Source: Spirochaeta thermophila DSM 6192 (GTDB taxonomy: Bacteria > Spirochaetota > Spirochaetia > Winmispirales > Winmispiraceae). Taken from it: DNA of 64,000 nt. Shown here one piece after another: positions 35,891 through 42,518 of the stretch (position 1 is its first letter; every line of letters starts with the position of its first letter). Both the position numbers and the translations under genes were made by a program. The stretch covers positions 1,381,501 to 1,445,500 of the forward strand of contig NC_014484.1 in NCBI RefSeq assembly GCF_000147075.1, read 5' to 3'. The notes under the pieces were generated by a model, which saw nothing but the letters and a program-made list of their open reading frames with translations, ran no database searches and was not told where the DNA came from.

Positions 35891-35919
35891 AGACTATGAA
35901 TATATTACAGAAAAGTCAA
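35891..35919 (-). promoter_or_regulatory. Candidate promoter of rny with overlapping palindromes
   Basis: TTGACT (35914-35919), 17 bp, TAGTCT (35891-35896) on the minus strand. A palindrome GTCTAG-accc-CTAGAC (35879-35894) overlaps the -10 and the expected start point, and GTGTCA-tcg-TGACAC (35927-35941) lies just upstream of the -35. Both look like regulator sites. The same arrangement recurs 2706 bases to the right. Confidence 0.5.
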
Positions 35920-36002
35920 TTATTCCGTGTCATCGTGACACAGAACCGCTTTTCCGTCGCACCTTCTAAACCAGACGGCATCCCCGCCGGTTACACCACC
36001 AC

Positions 36003-36031
36003 TTGCAGGATCCCCCGGGCGGACCTATACT
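36003..36031 (+). promoter_or_regulatory. Promoter of maf (left copy), predicted leaderless
   Basis: TTGCAG (36003-36008), 17 bp, TATACT (36026-36031). The ATG starts seven bases after the -10 hexamer and has no Shine-Dalgarno sequence. Confidence 0.7.
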
Positions 36032-36038
36032 CGCACAC

Positions 36039-36644
36039 ATGGCACCCCCACCTCCCATCCTCCTCGCCTCCCGATCCCCGCGCAGGGCCTCGCTCCTCAG
36101 CTCCGCGGGCATCCCCTTCGTCCAGTGGGCGCCGGAGTATCGCGAAACCCTCCCGCCGCAGGGAACACCCGAGGAACGCATCGCGGCCCTCGCCCGCGAC
36201 AAACTCCGGCAGGCACTCCAGGCCGATCCCCCCACCCCCAGCGAGTGGGTCCTCACCGCCGACACCGCCGTGGTAGTCGACGAACGCATCCTGGGGAAAC
36301 CCCGAAACGAGGCGGAAGCCCGCGCCATGCTCACCCTCCTCTCCGGCCGATCCCACACCATCCTCACAGCCCTCTCCCTCCACCACCGGGGCGGCCCCAC
36401 GCTCACGCGTACCGCCCTCACCACGGTGTGGTGGGCGCCGCTCACCGAGGAGGAGATCGACCTTTATCTCGCCTCCCGCGAGTGGCAGGACGCCGCCGGC
36501 GCCTACCGCATACAGGAACGCGGCGGCCTCTTCATCACCCGCATCGAGGGCTCCTACTCCAACGTGGTGGGCTTGCCAATCCATCTCCTTTATGGCATGC
36601 TCAAGGAAAGCGGGTACCCCTACCCGCGCATCTTCCGCCCGTAG
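36039..36644 (+). CDS. maf: Maf-like nucleoside triphosphate pyrophosphatase, left copy
   Basis: 201 residues. The family opening ILLASRSPRRASLLSSAGIPF, the catalytic ADTAVVVDERILGKP and the ending GLPIHLLYGML are intact. Maf/YhdE enzymes hydrolyse dTTP, UTP or modified nucleotides and are tied to division arrest. The ATG at 36039 fits the family start. The sequence is complete and differs from the right copy by one codon (Arg for His near the C-terminus). It is followed 48 bases later by a truncated rpsB start. Confidence 0.92.
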   Translation: MAPPPPILLASRSPRRASLLSSAGIPFVQWAPEYRETLPPQGTPEERIAALARDKLRQALQADPPTPSEWVLTADTAVVVDERILGKPRNEAEARAMLTLLSGRSHTILTALSLHHRGGPTLTRTALTTVWWAPLTEEEIDLYLASREWQDAAGAYRIQERGGLFITRIEGSYSNVVGLPIHLLYGMLKESGYPYPRIFRP

Positions 36645-36692
36645 GGCGAGAAACAGAGAAGGAGACCCCACGGGGTCATCGAGGAGGTTCCC

Positions 36693-36767
36693 TTGGCAGT
36701 TGTGACCATGAAGAACCTGCTGGAATCCGGTGTGCACTTCGGGCACCAGAAACGCAGAATGAGATGA
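36693..36767 (+). pseudogene. rpsB: Truncated 5' end of rpsB
   Basis: The ribosome binding site, TTG start and first 21-22 codons of rpsB are identical to 39399-39463, then the frame leaves into insert DNA and meets TGA after two more codons. The product would be a 24-residue peptide. It marks the left junction of the inserted segment. Confidence 0.9.
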
Positions 36768-36778
36768 CCGGCATTCTG
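36755..36778. repeat. Inverted repeat spanning the left insert junction
   Basis: CAGAATG (36755-36761) and CATTCTG (36772-36778) form a 7-bp perfect inverted repeat. Its first three bases belong to the duplicated block and the rest to the insert. Confidence 0.7.
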
Positions 36779-36874
36779 AAAGGATTGGGCTTTATTTATA
36801 AAAGATATCTATGGCAGAGAGAGCCAGAAAAAAGAGGTGATACCATCAAAGTGAGGATAAGGAGGATGGAATGA
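36764..36874 (+). CDS. Possible small frame upstream of the insert cargo gene
   Basis: A 36-residue frame rich in Arg and Lys ends in an overlap with the start of the next gene (ATGATGA). It has no ribosome binding site and begins six bases inside the insert, so it may be the tail of a longer truncated gene or not coding at all. Confidence 0.25.
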   Translation: MTGILKGLGFIYKRYLWQREPEKRGDTIKVRIRRME

Positions 36875-37656
36875 TGAAACTTACTATTATGGGTATTATG
36901 ATAATAACAGTGGCGGGTTTACCACTATATTCACAAAGCATAACACTGGGTACCAGATATATACAAGGGATGGCTACAGACGTGGAGTTTAGAGATAATA
37001 ATAAAGTGGCTTTTATTGATGTAGAAGGGAAAGAAGAAGTATACAGGTATGAAATTGAATATGTGCATAAGATTCCATTTATGCGAATATATAAAGGTAA
37101 AAAGGTAGAAGAATACCTTGTTTTGTATAATGAAGATATGATGATTTTGTACACAAAAGAAGAAAATTCTCCCTATGATATATGGATAAAAAGCTTTAAA
37201 ACATGGAATCAGATGGGCTTTTTTCCACCATCAGACATTATTTTTGCAAGTAGTGAATTAAAAGAAGGGGATATTACCTATACAGTTAAGAATCTTAGAA
37301 GCATAGACCTTGAGACTCCTTGGGTAGAAGGTGCTAAGGGGAATGGAATAGGAGAGTCAATTACAATAAAAAATACAGTTTTAGATAGTCTTATACTATT
37401 TTCTGGCTATCTTTCGTATAAGAAGCCCTATTTATATACCCAGAATGCAAGACCCAAGAAGATACGAGTTGCTTGCAAGGAAATCGGATTTGAGAAGGTG
37501 TTTGATGTAGCAGATACGCCAAATCCCCAGGTGTTAGAATTTGGTAGACTGATTGATATGAAGGATATTACAATTACCATTATAGACGTATACCCAGGAA
37601 CAAAATATGAGGACATGTGTATACATGCGATATGGGGAAGAATGGTAACAAAGTAA
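36871..37656 (+). CDS. Secreted protein resembling spirochaete discoidin/NADase-type glycan-binding proteins
   Basis: 261 residues, strongly AT-rich codons (ATA, AAA, GAA, TTT) unlike every neighbour. A signal peptide (LTIMGIMIITVAGLPLYSQS) directs export. The C-terminal third has YTQNARPKKIRVACKEIGFE followed by DTPNPQVLEFGRLIDMKDITIT, a pattern known from secreted spirochaete proteins with a galactose-binding-like beta sandwich. The N-terminal part (WIKSFKTWNQMGFFPPSDIIF) was not recognised. AAGGAGG is five bases before the ATG. It is the only full gene of the insert; function unknown. Confidence 0.7.
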   Translation: MMKLTIMGIMIITVAGLPLYSQSITLGTRYIQGMATDVEFRDNNKVAFIDVEGKEEVYRYEIEYVHKIPFMRIYKGKKVEEYLVLYNEDMMILYTKEENSPYDIWIKSFKTWNQMGFFPPSDIIFASSELKEGDITYTVKNLRSIDLETPWVEGAKGNGIGESITIKNTVLDSLILFSGYLSYKKPYLYTQNARPKKIRVACKEIGFEKVFDVADTPNPQVLEFGRLIDMKDITITIIDVYPGTKYEDMCIHAIWGRMVTK

Positions 37657-38199
37657 CGAATGCACCTTAGAACAAGCAAAGTAGGCTGCCCCCCCTCCCG
37701 CCTGTTTGCCCTGTGGCCACTGCTGGTGCGTGGGGGTGCGCTGGCTTCCCTTTCTGGCTCTAGCCTTTTAACATGACTTAAAAGAGGTAGTGCAGGTAGG
37801 GAACAGAAAAACTTTTTCTGTTTCCCCCAAACCCGGGAAAGAAGAAAAAGGAGGCCAGCAAGTACAGGGATGTACTGCTGGAAAGCCTGTACAGGGAAGT
37901 ACAGGCTTAGTGGTTAAGGGGGCTTTTAAAAGCTAAGTTAGAGGCAAAAAGCCCTGTTTAAAGTGGCCAGGGTTTGGGGCGAGGCAAATTGGTTAAAGTA
38001 GGGGCACTTCGTAATAATGAGCGAATTATAGGAAGTGCCCCGATTGGTTTATAGAGGCAGAAAATAAGCTTTTTAAGCTGTAAGCCTGCAGCTGGTGGCT
38101 TTTATGGAAAATAGAGGCTTTAACCAATTTGCCCGCTACCTGCACAGGTTAAGGAGAAGGCCTTGGCTGGGTTAGCGGCGGTGCTGGTGGCCAGCAGGG
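37657..38199. other. Hairpin-dense non-coding stretch of the insert
   Basis: No convincing gene in about 540 bases. Clear inverted repeats in order: CTTTTAA/TTAAAAG (37765-37784); GGGAACAGAAAAA facing TTTTTCTGTTTCCC with one bulge (37798-37825, terminator-like); AGTACA/TGTACT (37862-37877); GCCTGTAC/GTACAGGC (37886-37907); palindrome GCTTTTAAAAGC (37922-37933); and the large nested structure at 37983-38133. Such density suggests a structured RNA or a folded DNA recombination or replication site. The 3' ends of both flanking insert genes point into it. Confidence 0.6.
37983..38133. repeat. 151-base nested inverted-repeat structure
   Basis: GGCAAATTGGTTAAAG (37983-37998) is perfectly complementary to 38118-38133. 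Inside are GGGGCACTTC (38001-38010) / GAAGTGCCCC (38032-38041) with an inner ATAAT/ATTAT pairing, AGCTT/AAGCT, and AAGCC/GGCTT. One long closing helix around three hairpins is the layout of a multi-branch structured RNA or a cruciform-type DNA site. No known family was recognised. Confidence 0.6.
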
Positions 38200-38565
38200 T
38201 TATTTTTGGGGGGATTTTTTGTTAGTGCTTTTTTCAAGTTCTAATTGGTTTTTTCTAAGCATTTTATTTAACATACGATATAAATCTGCTCTATCATTTG
38301 CTGGTAGGGATAAAATATCTTTTAGTTTCTTTAAGCTTCTAGTATCAAATTTATAAATATCAATATCAGAGTTGGATTGGTTATTATTATCTTCTAATAA
38401 ATCAGAGACTTTTACATTTAAAGCTTTGGCAATAATTTTTATTTTGTTTAATGGTGGTAGCCTCTGCTCCGCAGAGGTAAGCTGAAATCTGGCATACAGC
38501 CATCGAGCTGTCCACCCCAACGCCAAACCAAGAAGAGGAAGGGCAACTGAAAGAAGAACATTCAT
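38200..38565 (-). CDS. Chimeric frame: RNase Y membrane anchor fused to the C-terminal part of an XRE-type regulator
   Basis: 121 residues. Residues 1-35 are identical to the RNase Y N-terminus including its membrane helix, because this is the duplicated block. At residue 36 the frame passes uninterrupted into insert DNA: LPPLNKIKIIAKALNVKVSDLL is typical of the last helices of a lambda-repressor-like HTH, followed by DTRSLKKLKDILSLPANDRA and a Lys-rich tail. The recognition part of the HTH is missing. The duplicated rny promoter and ribosome binding site are in place, so expression as a membrane-anchored fragment is plausible. Alternatively it is a dead by-product of the insertion. Confidence 0.7.
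   Translation of the reverse strand: MNVLLSVALPLLGLALGWTARWLYARFQLTSAEQRLPPLNKIKIIAKALNVKVSDLLEDNNNQSNSDIDIYKFDTRSLKKLKDILSLPANDRADLYRMLNKMLRKNQLELEKSTNKKSPQK
38461..38477. repeat. Perfect inverted repeat at the right insert junction
   Basis: CCTCTGC-tcc-GCAGAGG is a 7-bp stem with a 3-base loop that starts on the first base of the duplicated block. The same sequence lies inside intact rny at 35755-35771. Confidence 0.8.
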
Positions 38566-38708
38566 CAGCTCCCTCCACTTTCTTGTCTAGACCCCTAGAC
38601 TATGAATATATTACAGAAAAGTCAATTATTCCGTGTCATCGTGACACAGAACCGCTTTTCCGTCGCACCTTCTAAACCAGACGGCATCCCCGCCGGTTAC
38701 ACCACCAC

Positions 38709-38737
38709 TTGCAGGATCCCCCGGGCGGACCTATACT
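38709..38737 (+). promoter_or_regulatory. Promoter of maf (right copy), predicted leaderless
   Basis: Duplicate of the left-copy element: TTGCAG (38709-38714), 17 bp, TATACT (38732-38737), seven bases before the ATG. It may now drive maf, rpsB and tsf on this side of the insert. Confidence 0.7.
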
Positions 38738-38744
38738 CGCACAC

Positions 38745-39350
38745 ATGGCACCCCCACCTCCCATCCTCCTCGCCTCCCGATCCCCGCGCAGGGCCTCGCT
38801 CCTCAGCTCCGCGGGCATCCCCTTCGTCCAGTGGGCGCCGGAGTATCGCGAAACCCTCCCGCCGCAGGGAACACCCGAGGAACGCATCGCGGCCCTCGCC
38901 CGCGACAAACTCCGGCAGGCACTCCAGGCCGATCCCCCCACCCCCAGCGAGTGGGTCCTCACCGCCGACACCGCCGTGGTAGTCGACGAACGCATCCTGG
39001 GGAAACCCCGAAACGAGGCGGAAGCCCGCGCCATGCTCACCCTCCTCTCCGGCCGATCCCACACCATCCTCACAGCCCTCTCCCTCCACCACCGGGGCGG
39101 CCCCACGCTCACGCGTACCGCCCTCACCACGGTGTGGTGGGCGCCGCTCACCGAGGAGGAGATCGACCTTTATCTCGCCTCCCGCGAGTGGCAGGACGCC
39201 GCCGGCGCCTACCGCATACAGGAACGCGGCGGCCTCTTCATCACCCGCATCGAGGGCTCCTACTCCAACGTGGTGGGCTTGCCAATCCATCTCCTTTATG
39301 GCATGCTCAAGGAAAGCGGGTACCCCTACCCGCACATCTTCCGCCCGTAG
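38745..39350 (+). CDS. maf: Maf-like nucleoside triphosphate pyrophosphatase, right copy
   Basis: 201 residues, identical to the left copy except His instead of Arg four residues from the C-terminus (YPYPHIFRP versus YPYPRIFRP). Catalytic motifs SRSPRR and ADTAVVVDE are unchanged. It lies 48 bases before rpsB, the native arrangement. Two functional maf genes may raise gene dosage. Confidence 0.92.
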   Translation: MAPPPPILLASRSPRRASLLSSAGIPFVQWAPEYRETLPPQGTPEERIAALARDKLRQALQADPPTPSEWVLTADTAVVVDERILGKPRNEAEARAMLTLLSGRSHTILTALSLHHRGGPTLTRTALTTVWWAPLTEEEIDLYLASREWQDAAGAYRIQERGGLFITRIEGSYSNVVGLPIHLLYGMLKESGYPYPHIFRP

Positions 39351-39398
39351 GGCGAGAAACAGAGAAGGAGACCCCACGGGGTCATCGAGGAGGTTCCC

Positions 39399-40349
39399 TT
39401 GGCAGTTGTGACCATGAAGAACCTGCTGGAATCCGGTGTGCACTTCGGGCACCAGAAACGCAGGTGGGATCCCCGTATGAAGAAGTACATCTTCGCCGAA
39501 CGGAACGGGATCCACATCATTGACCTTCAGAAGACCATCCAGGCCATCAAAGAGGCCTACGAGGTGGTGCGGAAGACCGTACTGTCCGGCAAGAGCGTGC
39601 TCTTCGTGGGCACCAAACGCCAGGCGCAGGCGGCCATCCAACGCGAAGCCGAACGGTGCGGCATGTTCTACGTGAACCACCGGTGGCTCGGCGGCACCCT
39701 CACCAACTTCGAGACCATCAAGAAGTCCATCCTCAGGCTCAAGAAACTGGAGAAGATGGAGGTGGACGGCACCTTCGCCACCATGTCCAAGAAAGAGGTC
39801 TCCCGTCTCATGAAAGAGAAGGCCCGGCTTCAGCGGAATCTGGGCGGTATCAAGGAGATGAAGGAGCTCCCCGGCGTGGTCTTCATCATCGACACCAAGC
39901 ACGAGGCCATCGCCGTGGCCGAGGCCAAGAAGCTCGGGATCCCCATCATCGGCGTGGTGGACACCAATTGTAACCCCGAGATCATCGATCATCCCATCCC
40001 CGGCAACGACGATGCCATTCGAGCCATCAACCTCTTCAGCAAGATCATCGCGGATGCGGTCATCGAGGCGGACAACGAGATGGGCCTCGAGGTCGTGGAA
40101 TCCCTCCAGGAGGAAGAGCCCATCGACGAGAGCCAGATAGAGACCGGCAAGGAAGAAGAAATCGCCGAGCTCAAGGTCTCGGTGGGTGCCCGTCTCGGCA
40201 AGGAAGACGAGGAGGAGGAAGAGGGGGTTCTCGCAGGCGATTACTCCGAGTACTCCCCGGAAGAGGAAGAAGAGAAAGCCACCGAACAGATCACCGAACT
40301 CGAATCGGACAAGTTCATAGGCGACGAAGACAAATATTACGAGGAGTGA
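39399..40349 (+). CDS. rpsB: 30S ribosomal protein S2
   Basis: 316 residues, longer than the usual 230-260 because of a Glu-rich C-terminal tail of about 70 residues (stretches such as EEEEEG and [11 protein letters not shown]). Core signatures: [34 protein letters not shown], and [13 protein letters not shown]. The start is TTG at 39399, five bases after GAGGAGG; the next ATG would drop only five residues. Followed by tsf after three bases. Confidence 0.96.
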   Translation: MAVVTMKNLLESGVHFGHQKRRWDPRMKKYIFAERNGIHIIDLQKTIQAIKEAYEVVRKTVLSGKSVLFVGTKRQAQAAIQREAERCGMFYVNHRWLGGTLTNFETIKKSILRLKKLEKMEVDGTFATMSKKEVSRLMKEKARLQRNLGGIKEMKELPGVVFIIDTKHEAIAVAEAKKLGIPIIGVVDTNCNPEIIDHPIPGNDDAIRAINLFSKIIADAVIEADNEMGLEVVESLQEEEPIDESQIETGKEEEIAELKVSVGARLGKEDEEEEEGVLAGDYSEYSPEEEEEKATEQITELESDKFIGDEDKYYEE

Positions 40350-40352
40350 CCC

Positions 40353-41195
40353 ATGGCTATAAGTGCTGCTGACGTAAAGAAACTCAGAGACCGCACAGGC
40401 GCGGGCATCATGGACTGCAAACGCGCACTCCAGGAGGCGGGCGGCGATTTCGAGAAGGCGGAGCGCATCCTCAAGGAGATGGGCCTCGCCGCCGCAGCCA
40501 AGCGGAGCGACAGGGCCACGGAGGAAGGCCGCGTCTTCGTCCGTGTCACCGACACCAAGGCGGGCTTGCTCGAGATCCTCTGCGAGACCGACTTCGTGGC
40601 GCGCAACCAGGACTTCGTGACCACCGGAGAGGAGATCCTCGCCCTCATCATGGACAAGGGCCTCTCCATCGAGAGCCCCGAAGTCAAGGAGAAGGTGACC
40701 GAACTCGGCATGAAGGTGAAGGAGAACCTCAAGCTGAGGAGGGCGGACGTCCTCACCATAGGGCCCCAGGAGTACGTGAGCTCCTACGTGCACGGAGAGG
40801 GACGGATCGGCGTGCTCGTGAAGTTCTCGCTCGAGAAACCCGAGCTGAAGGAGGATCCGGCCTTCAAGGAGTTCTCCTTCGATTGCGCCCTCCACGCAGC
40901 GGCCTTCGCCCCGCTCTACCTCTCCCCGGAGACCGTACCGGCCGACTATCTCGAGGAACAGAAGGAGATCTTCACCAAGCAGGCCCAGAACCTCGGGAAG
41001 CCCGAGAAGGTCATACAGGGCATCGTCCAGGGCAAGATCAAGAAACACTTCGCCGAGATCTGTTTCACCGAGCAGGCCTTCGTAAAGGACGACAAGAAGA
41101 GCGTGAGACAGAAGATGGAAGAGCTCTCGAAACAACTCGGCGCGGGCATCTCCCTGGTGGATTACCGGTACTACAAAGTCGGTGAAGAGCTCTGA
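40353..41195 (+). CDS. tsf: Elongation factor Ts
   Basis: 280 residues. The N-terminal UBA-like domain has VKKLRDRTGAGIMDCKRALQEAGGD, and the core contains ILCETDFVARNQDF, the Thr-Asp-Phe-Val motif that expels nucleotide from EF-Tu. Complete, and coupled to rpsB as in most bacteria. Confidence 0.97.
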   Translation: MAISAADVKKLRDRTGAGIMDCKRALQEAGGDFEKAERILKEMGLAAAAKRSDRATEEGRVFVRVTDTKAGLLEILCETDFVARNQDFVTTGEEILALIMDKGLSIESPEVKEKVTELGMKVKENLKLRRADVLTIGPQEYVSSYVHGEGRIGVLVKFSLEKPELKEDPAFKEFSFDCALHAAAFAPLYLSPETVPADYLEEQKEIFTKQAQNLGKPEKVIQGIVQGKIKKHFAEICFTEQAFVKDDKKSVRQKMEELSKQLGAGISLVDYRYYKVGEEL

Positions 41196-41214
41196 GCCCT
41201 TGCCATGATCCCTT

Positions 41215-41254
41215 GCGCACTGCTACTCTTGGAAGCAGTGCGCTTTCTTTTTTT
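41215..41254 (+). terminator. Intrinsic terminator or attenuator between tsf and frr
   Basis: GCGCACTGC (41215-41223) pairs with GCAGTGCGC (41235-41243), followed by TTTCTTTTTTT. The frr ribosome binding site begins right after the T run, so the site may lower rather than end transcription into frr. Confidence 0.88.
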
Positions 41255-41265
41255 AGGAGGAGAAC

Positions 41266-41820
41266 ATGGAACAGATCAAGATCGACGCAGAGACCAGGAT
41301 GAAGAAATCGGTGCACGCGCTCAAGGATCAACTCGCCACGATACGCACGGGAAGGGCCACACCCGCCCTCTTCGAAAAGATCACGGTGAACTACTACGGC
41401 CAGCAGACACCCCTCAACCAGGTGGCCTCCATATCCGCGCCTGAACCCCGACTCGTGGTCATCCAACCATGGGACAAGAGCGTGCTCCAGGAGATCGAGA
41501 AGGCCATCCAGTCCTCAGACCTCTCCCTCAATCCCGTGAACGACGGCAAAGTCCTCCGCATCAACATCCCCCCCCTCACCGAGGAGAGGCGAAAGGAGTA
41601 CATCAAGCTGGCGAAGAACGTCGCGGAACAGAGCAGGGTGGCCATCCGGAACATCCGGAGGGATGCGAACGAGGCTCTCAAGAAGGCGGAAAAAGAGGGC
41701 CAGCTGAGCGAGGACGAACGGAAACGAGGTGAGGAGGAGATCCAGAAGCTGACCCAGAAGTACATAGACGAGATCAACAATCTCCTCGAGGCCAAGGAAA
41801 AGGAGATCATGGAAGACTGA
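41266..41820 (+). CDS. frr: Ribosome recycling factor
   Basis: 184 residues, standard length. [19 protein letters not shown] and the C-terminal helix region [20 protein letters not shown] with [10 protein letters not shown] are diagnostic. It splits ribosomes after termination together with EF-G. AGGAGG is five bases before the ATG. The stop codon overlaps the uppS ATG by one base. Confidence 0.97.
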   Translation: MEQIKIDAETRMKKSVHALKDQLATIRTGRATPALFEKITVNYYGQQTPLNQVASISAPEPRLVVIQPWDKSVLQEIEKAIQSSDLSLNPVNDGKVLRINIPPLTEERRKEYIKLAKNVAEQSRVAIRNIRRDANEALKKAEKEGQLSEDERKRGEEEIQKLTQKYIDEINNLLEAKEKEIMED

Positions 41821-42518
41821 TGGACACCGGTACCTCCCTCCCCCGACACATCGGCATCATCATGGACGGCAACGGCCGCTGGGCCACCAGGAGGGGACTT
41901 CCTCGCTACAAGGGTCACGAAGAGGGCCTCAAGGCCACCAAGAGGGTGGTGAAGGCCGCCGCCGAGCGAGGTATCCCCTATCTCTCTCTCTACACCTTCT
42001 CCACCGAAAACTGGAAACGGGCACAAGAAGAGGTCTCCTTCCTCATGGGCCTGGTGAGACGCTACCTCAAGAAGGAATTCGACTTCTACAGGGAGTATGG
42101 GATCAGGATCGTCCACAGCGGCAATCTCGAAGGGCTTCCACGCGAAATCCGCCGGGATCTCCTCGACGTGATGCGGGACACCGCATCCTTCACCGGACTC
42201 ACCCTCAACATAGCCCTCAACTACGGGGGGAGGGATGAAATCCTGCGGGCGATGAAACGCTGGCTCGAAGAAGGAGGAGCCCCGGAGCTCACCGAGGAGT
42301 CCTTCCGTCGCTACCTGGACGTCCCCGAGCTCCCTGATCCCGATCTCGTCATACGGACGGCCGGAGAGCAGCGCCTGAGCAACTTCCTCATCTGGCAGGC
42401 TGCCTATGCGGAGTACTATTTCACCCCGGTCCTCTGGCCGGACTTCTCGGAACGCGATTTCGACGAGGCGCTCCAGGACTACGCGAGCCGCACTCGAAAG
42501 TTCGGAGGTACCGCGTGA
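41820..42518 (+). CDS. uppS: Undecaprenyl diphosphate synthase (cis-prenyltransferase)
   Basis: 232 residues. IGIIMDGNGRWATRRGLPRYKGH holds the catalytic Asp and the first substrate loop; LSLYTFSTENWKR and DLVIRTAGEQRLSNFLIWQ complete the active site. It makes the lipid carrier for cell-wall units. Overlaps frr by one base and cdsA by four. Confidence 0.96.
   Translation: MDTGTSLPRHIGIIMDGNGRWATRRGLPRYKGHEEGLKATKRVVKAAAERGIPYLSLYTFSTENWKRAQEEVSFLMGLVRRYLKKEFDFYREYGIRIVHSGNLEGLPREIRRDLLDVMRDTASFTGLTLNIALNYGGRDEILRAMKRWLEEGGAPELTEESFRRYLDVPELPDPDLVIRTAGEQRLSNFLIWQAAYAEYYFTPVLWPDFSERDFDEALQDYASRTRKFGGTA

Larger units (their letters stand above)
35755..36757. repeat. Left copy of a 1003-bp direct repeat (rny 5' end, maf, rpsB 5' end)
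   Basis: Positions 35755-36757 match 38461-39463 at a constant offset of 2706 bases. By eye the only difference found is G/A in the penultimate maf region (CGCGCATC here, CGCACATC in the right copy). Homology ends abruptly: 35754 differs from 38460 and 36758 from 39464. The left copy is continuous with the complete rny gene. Confidence 0.95.
36758..38460. mobile_element. AT-rich inserted segment between the 1-kb direct repeats
   Basis: 1703 bp of visibly AT-rich DNA in a GC-rich chromosome, bounded on both sides by the duplicated block. It holds one secreted-protein gene, a hairpin-dense non-coding stretch and a truncated XRE regulator. No transposase, integrase or replication gene was found. 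The geometry (repeat-insert-repeat with both flanking operons intact) fits single-crossover integration of a circle carrying the 1003-bp host fragment. A tandem duplication with a later insertion is the alternative. Confidence 0.75.
38461..39463. repeat. Right copy of the 1003-bp direct repeat
   Basis: It matches 35755-36757 with a single difference seen (A at the CGCACATC site of maf). This copy is continuous with the complete rpsB gene, while its rny end is truncated and runs into the insert. Confidence 0.95.

Noticed and set aside
37983-38133. Integron attC site in the insert
   Set aside because: The outer arms read GTT on the left and AAC on the right, opposite to the AAC...GTT order of attC. 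The 16-bp helix is perfect without the usual unpaired bases, and no integrase gene is present.
36758-38460. Insertion sequence or transposon
   Set aside because: No transposase, no terminal inverted repeats matching each other at the two ends, and the flanking duplication is 1003 bp rather than a short target site duplication.
38697-41135. Very long open frame on the minus strand across maf, rpsB and tsf
   Set aside because: It is antisense to three certain genes and its composition is the mirror of their codon bias. High GC keeps antisense frames open here; there is no ribosome binding site or domain.
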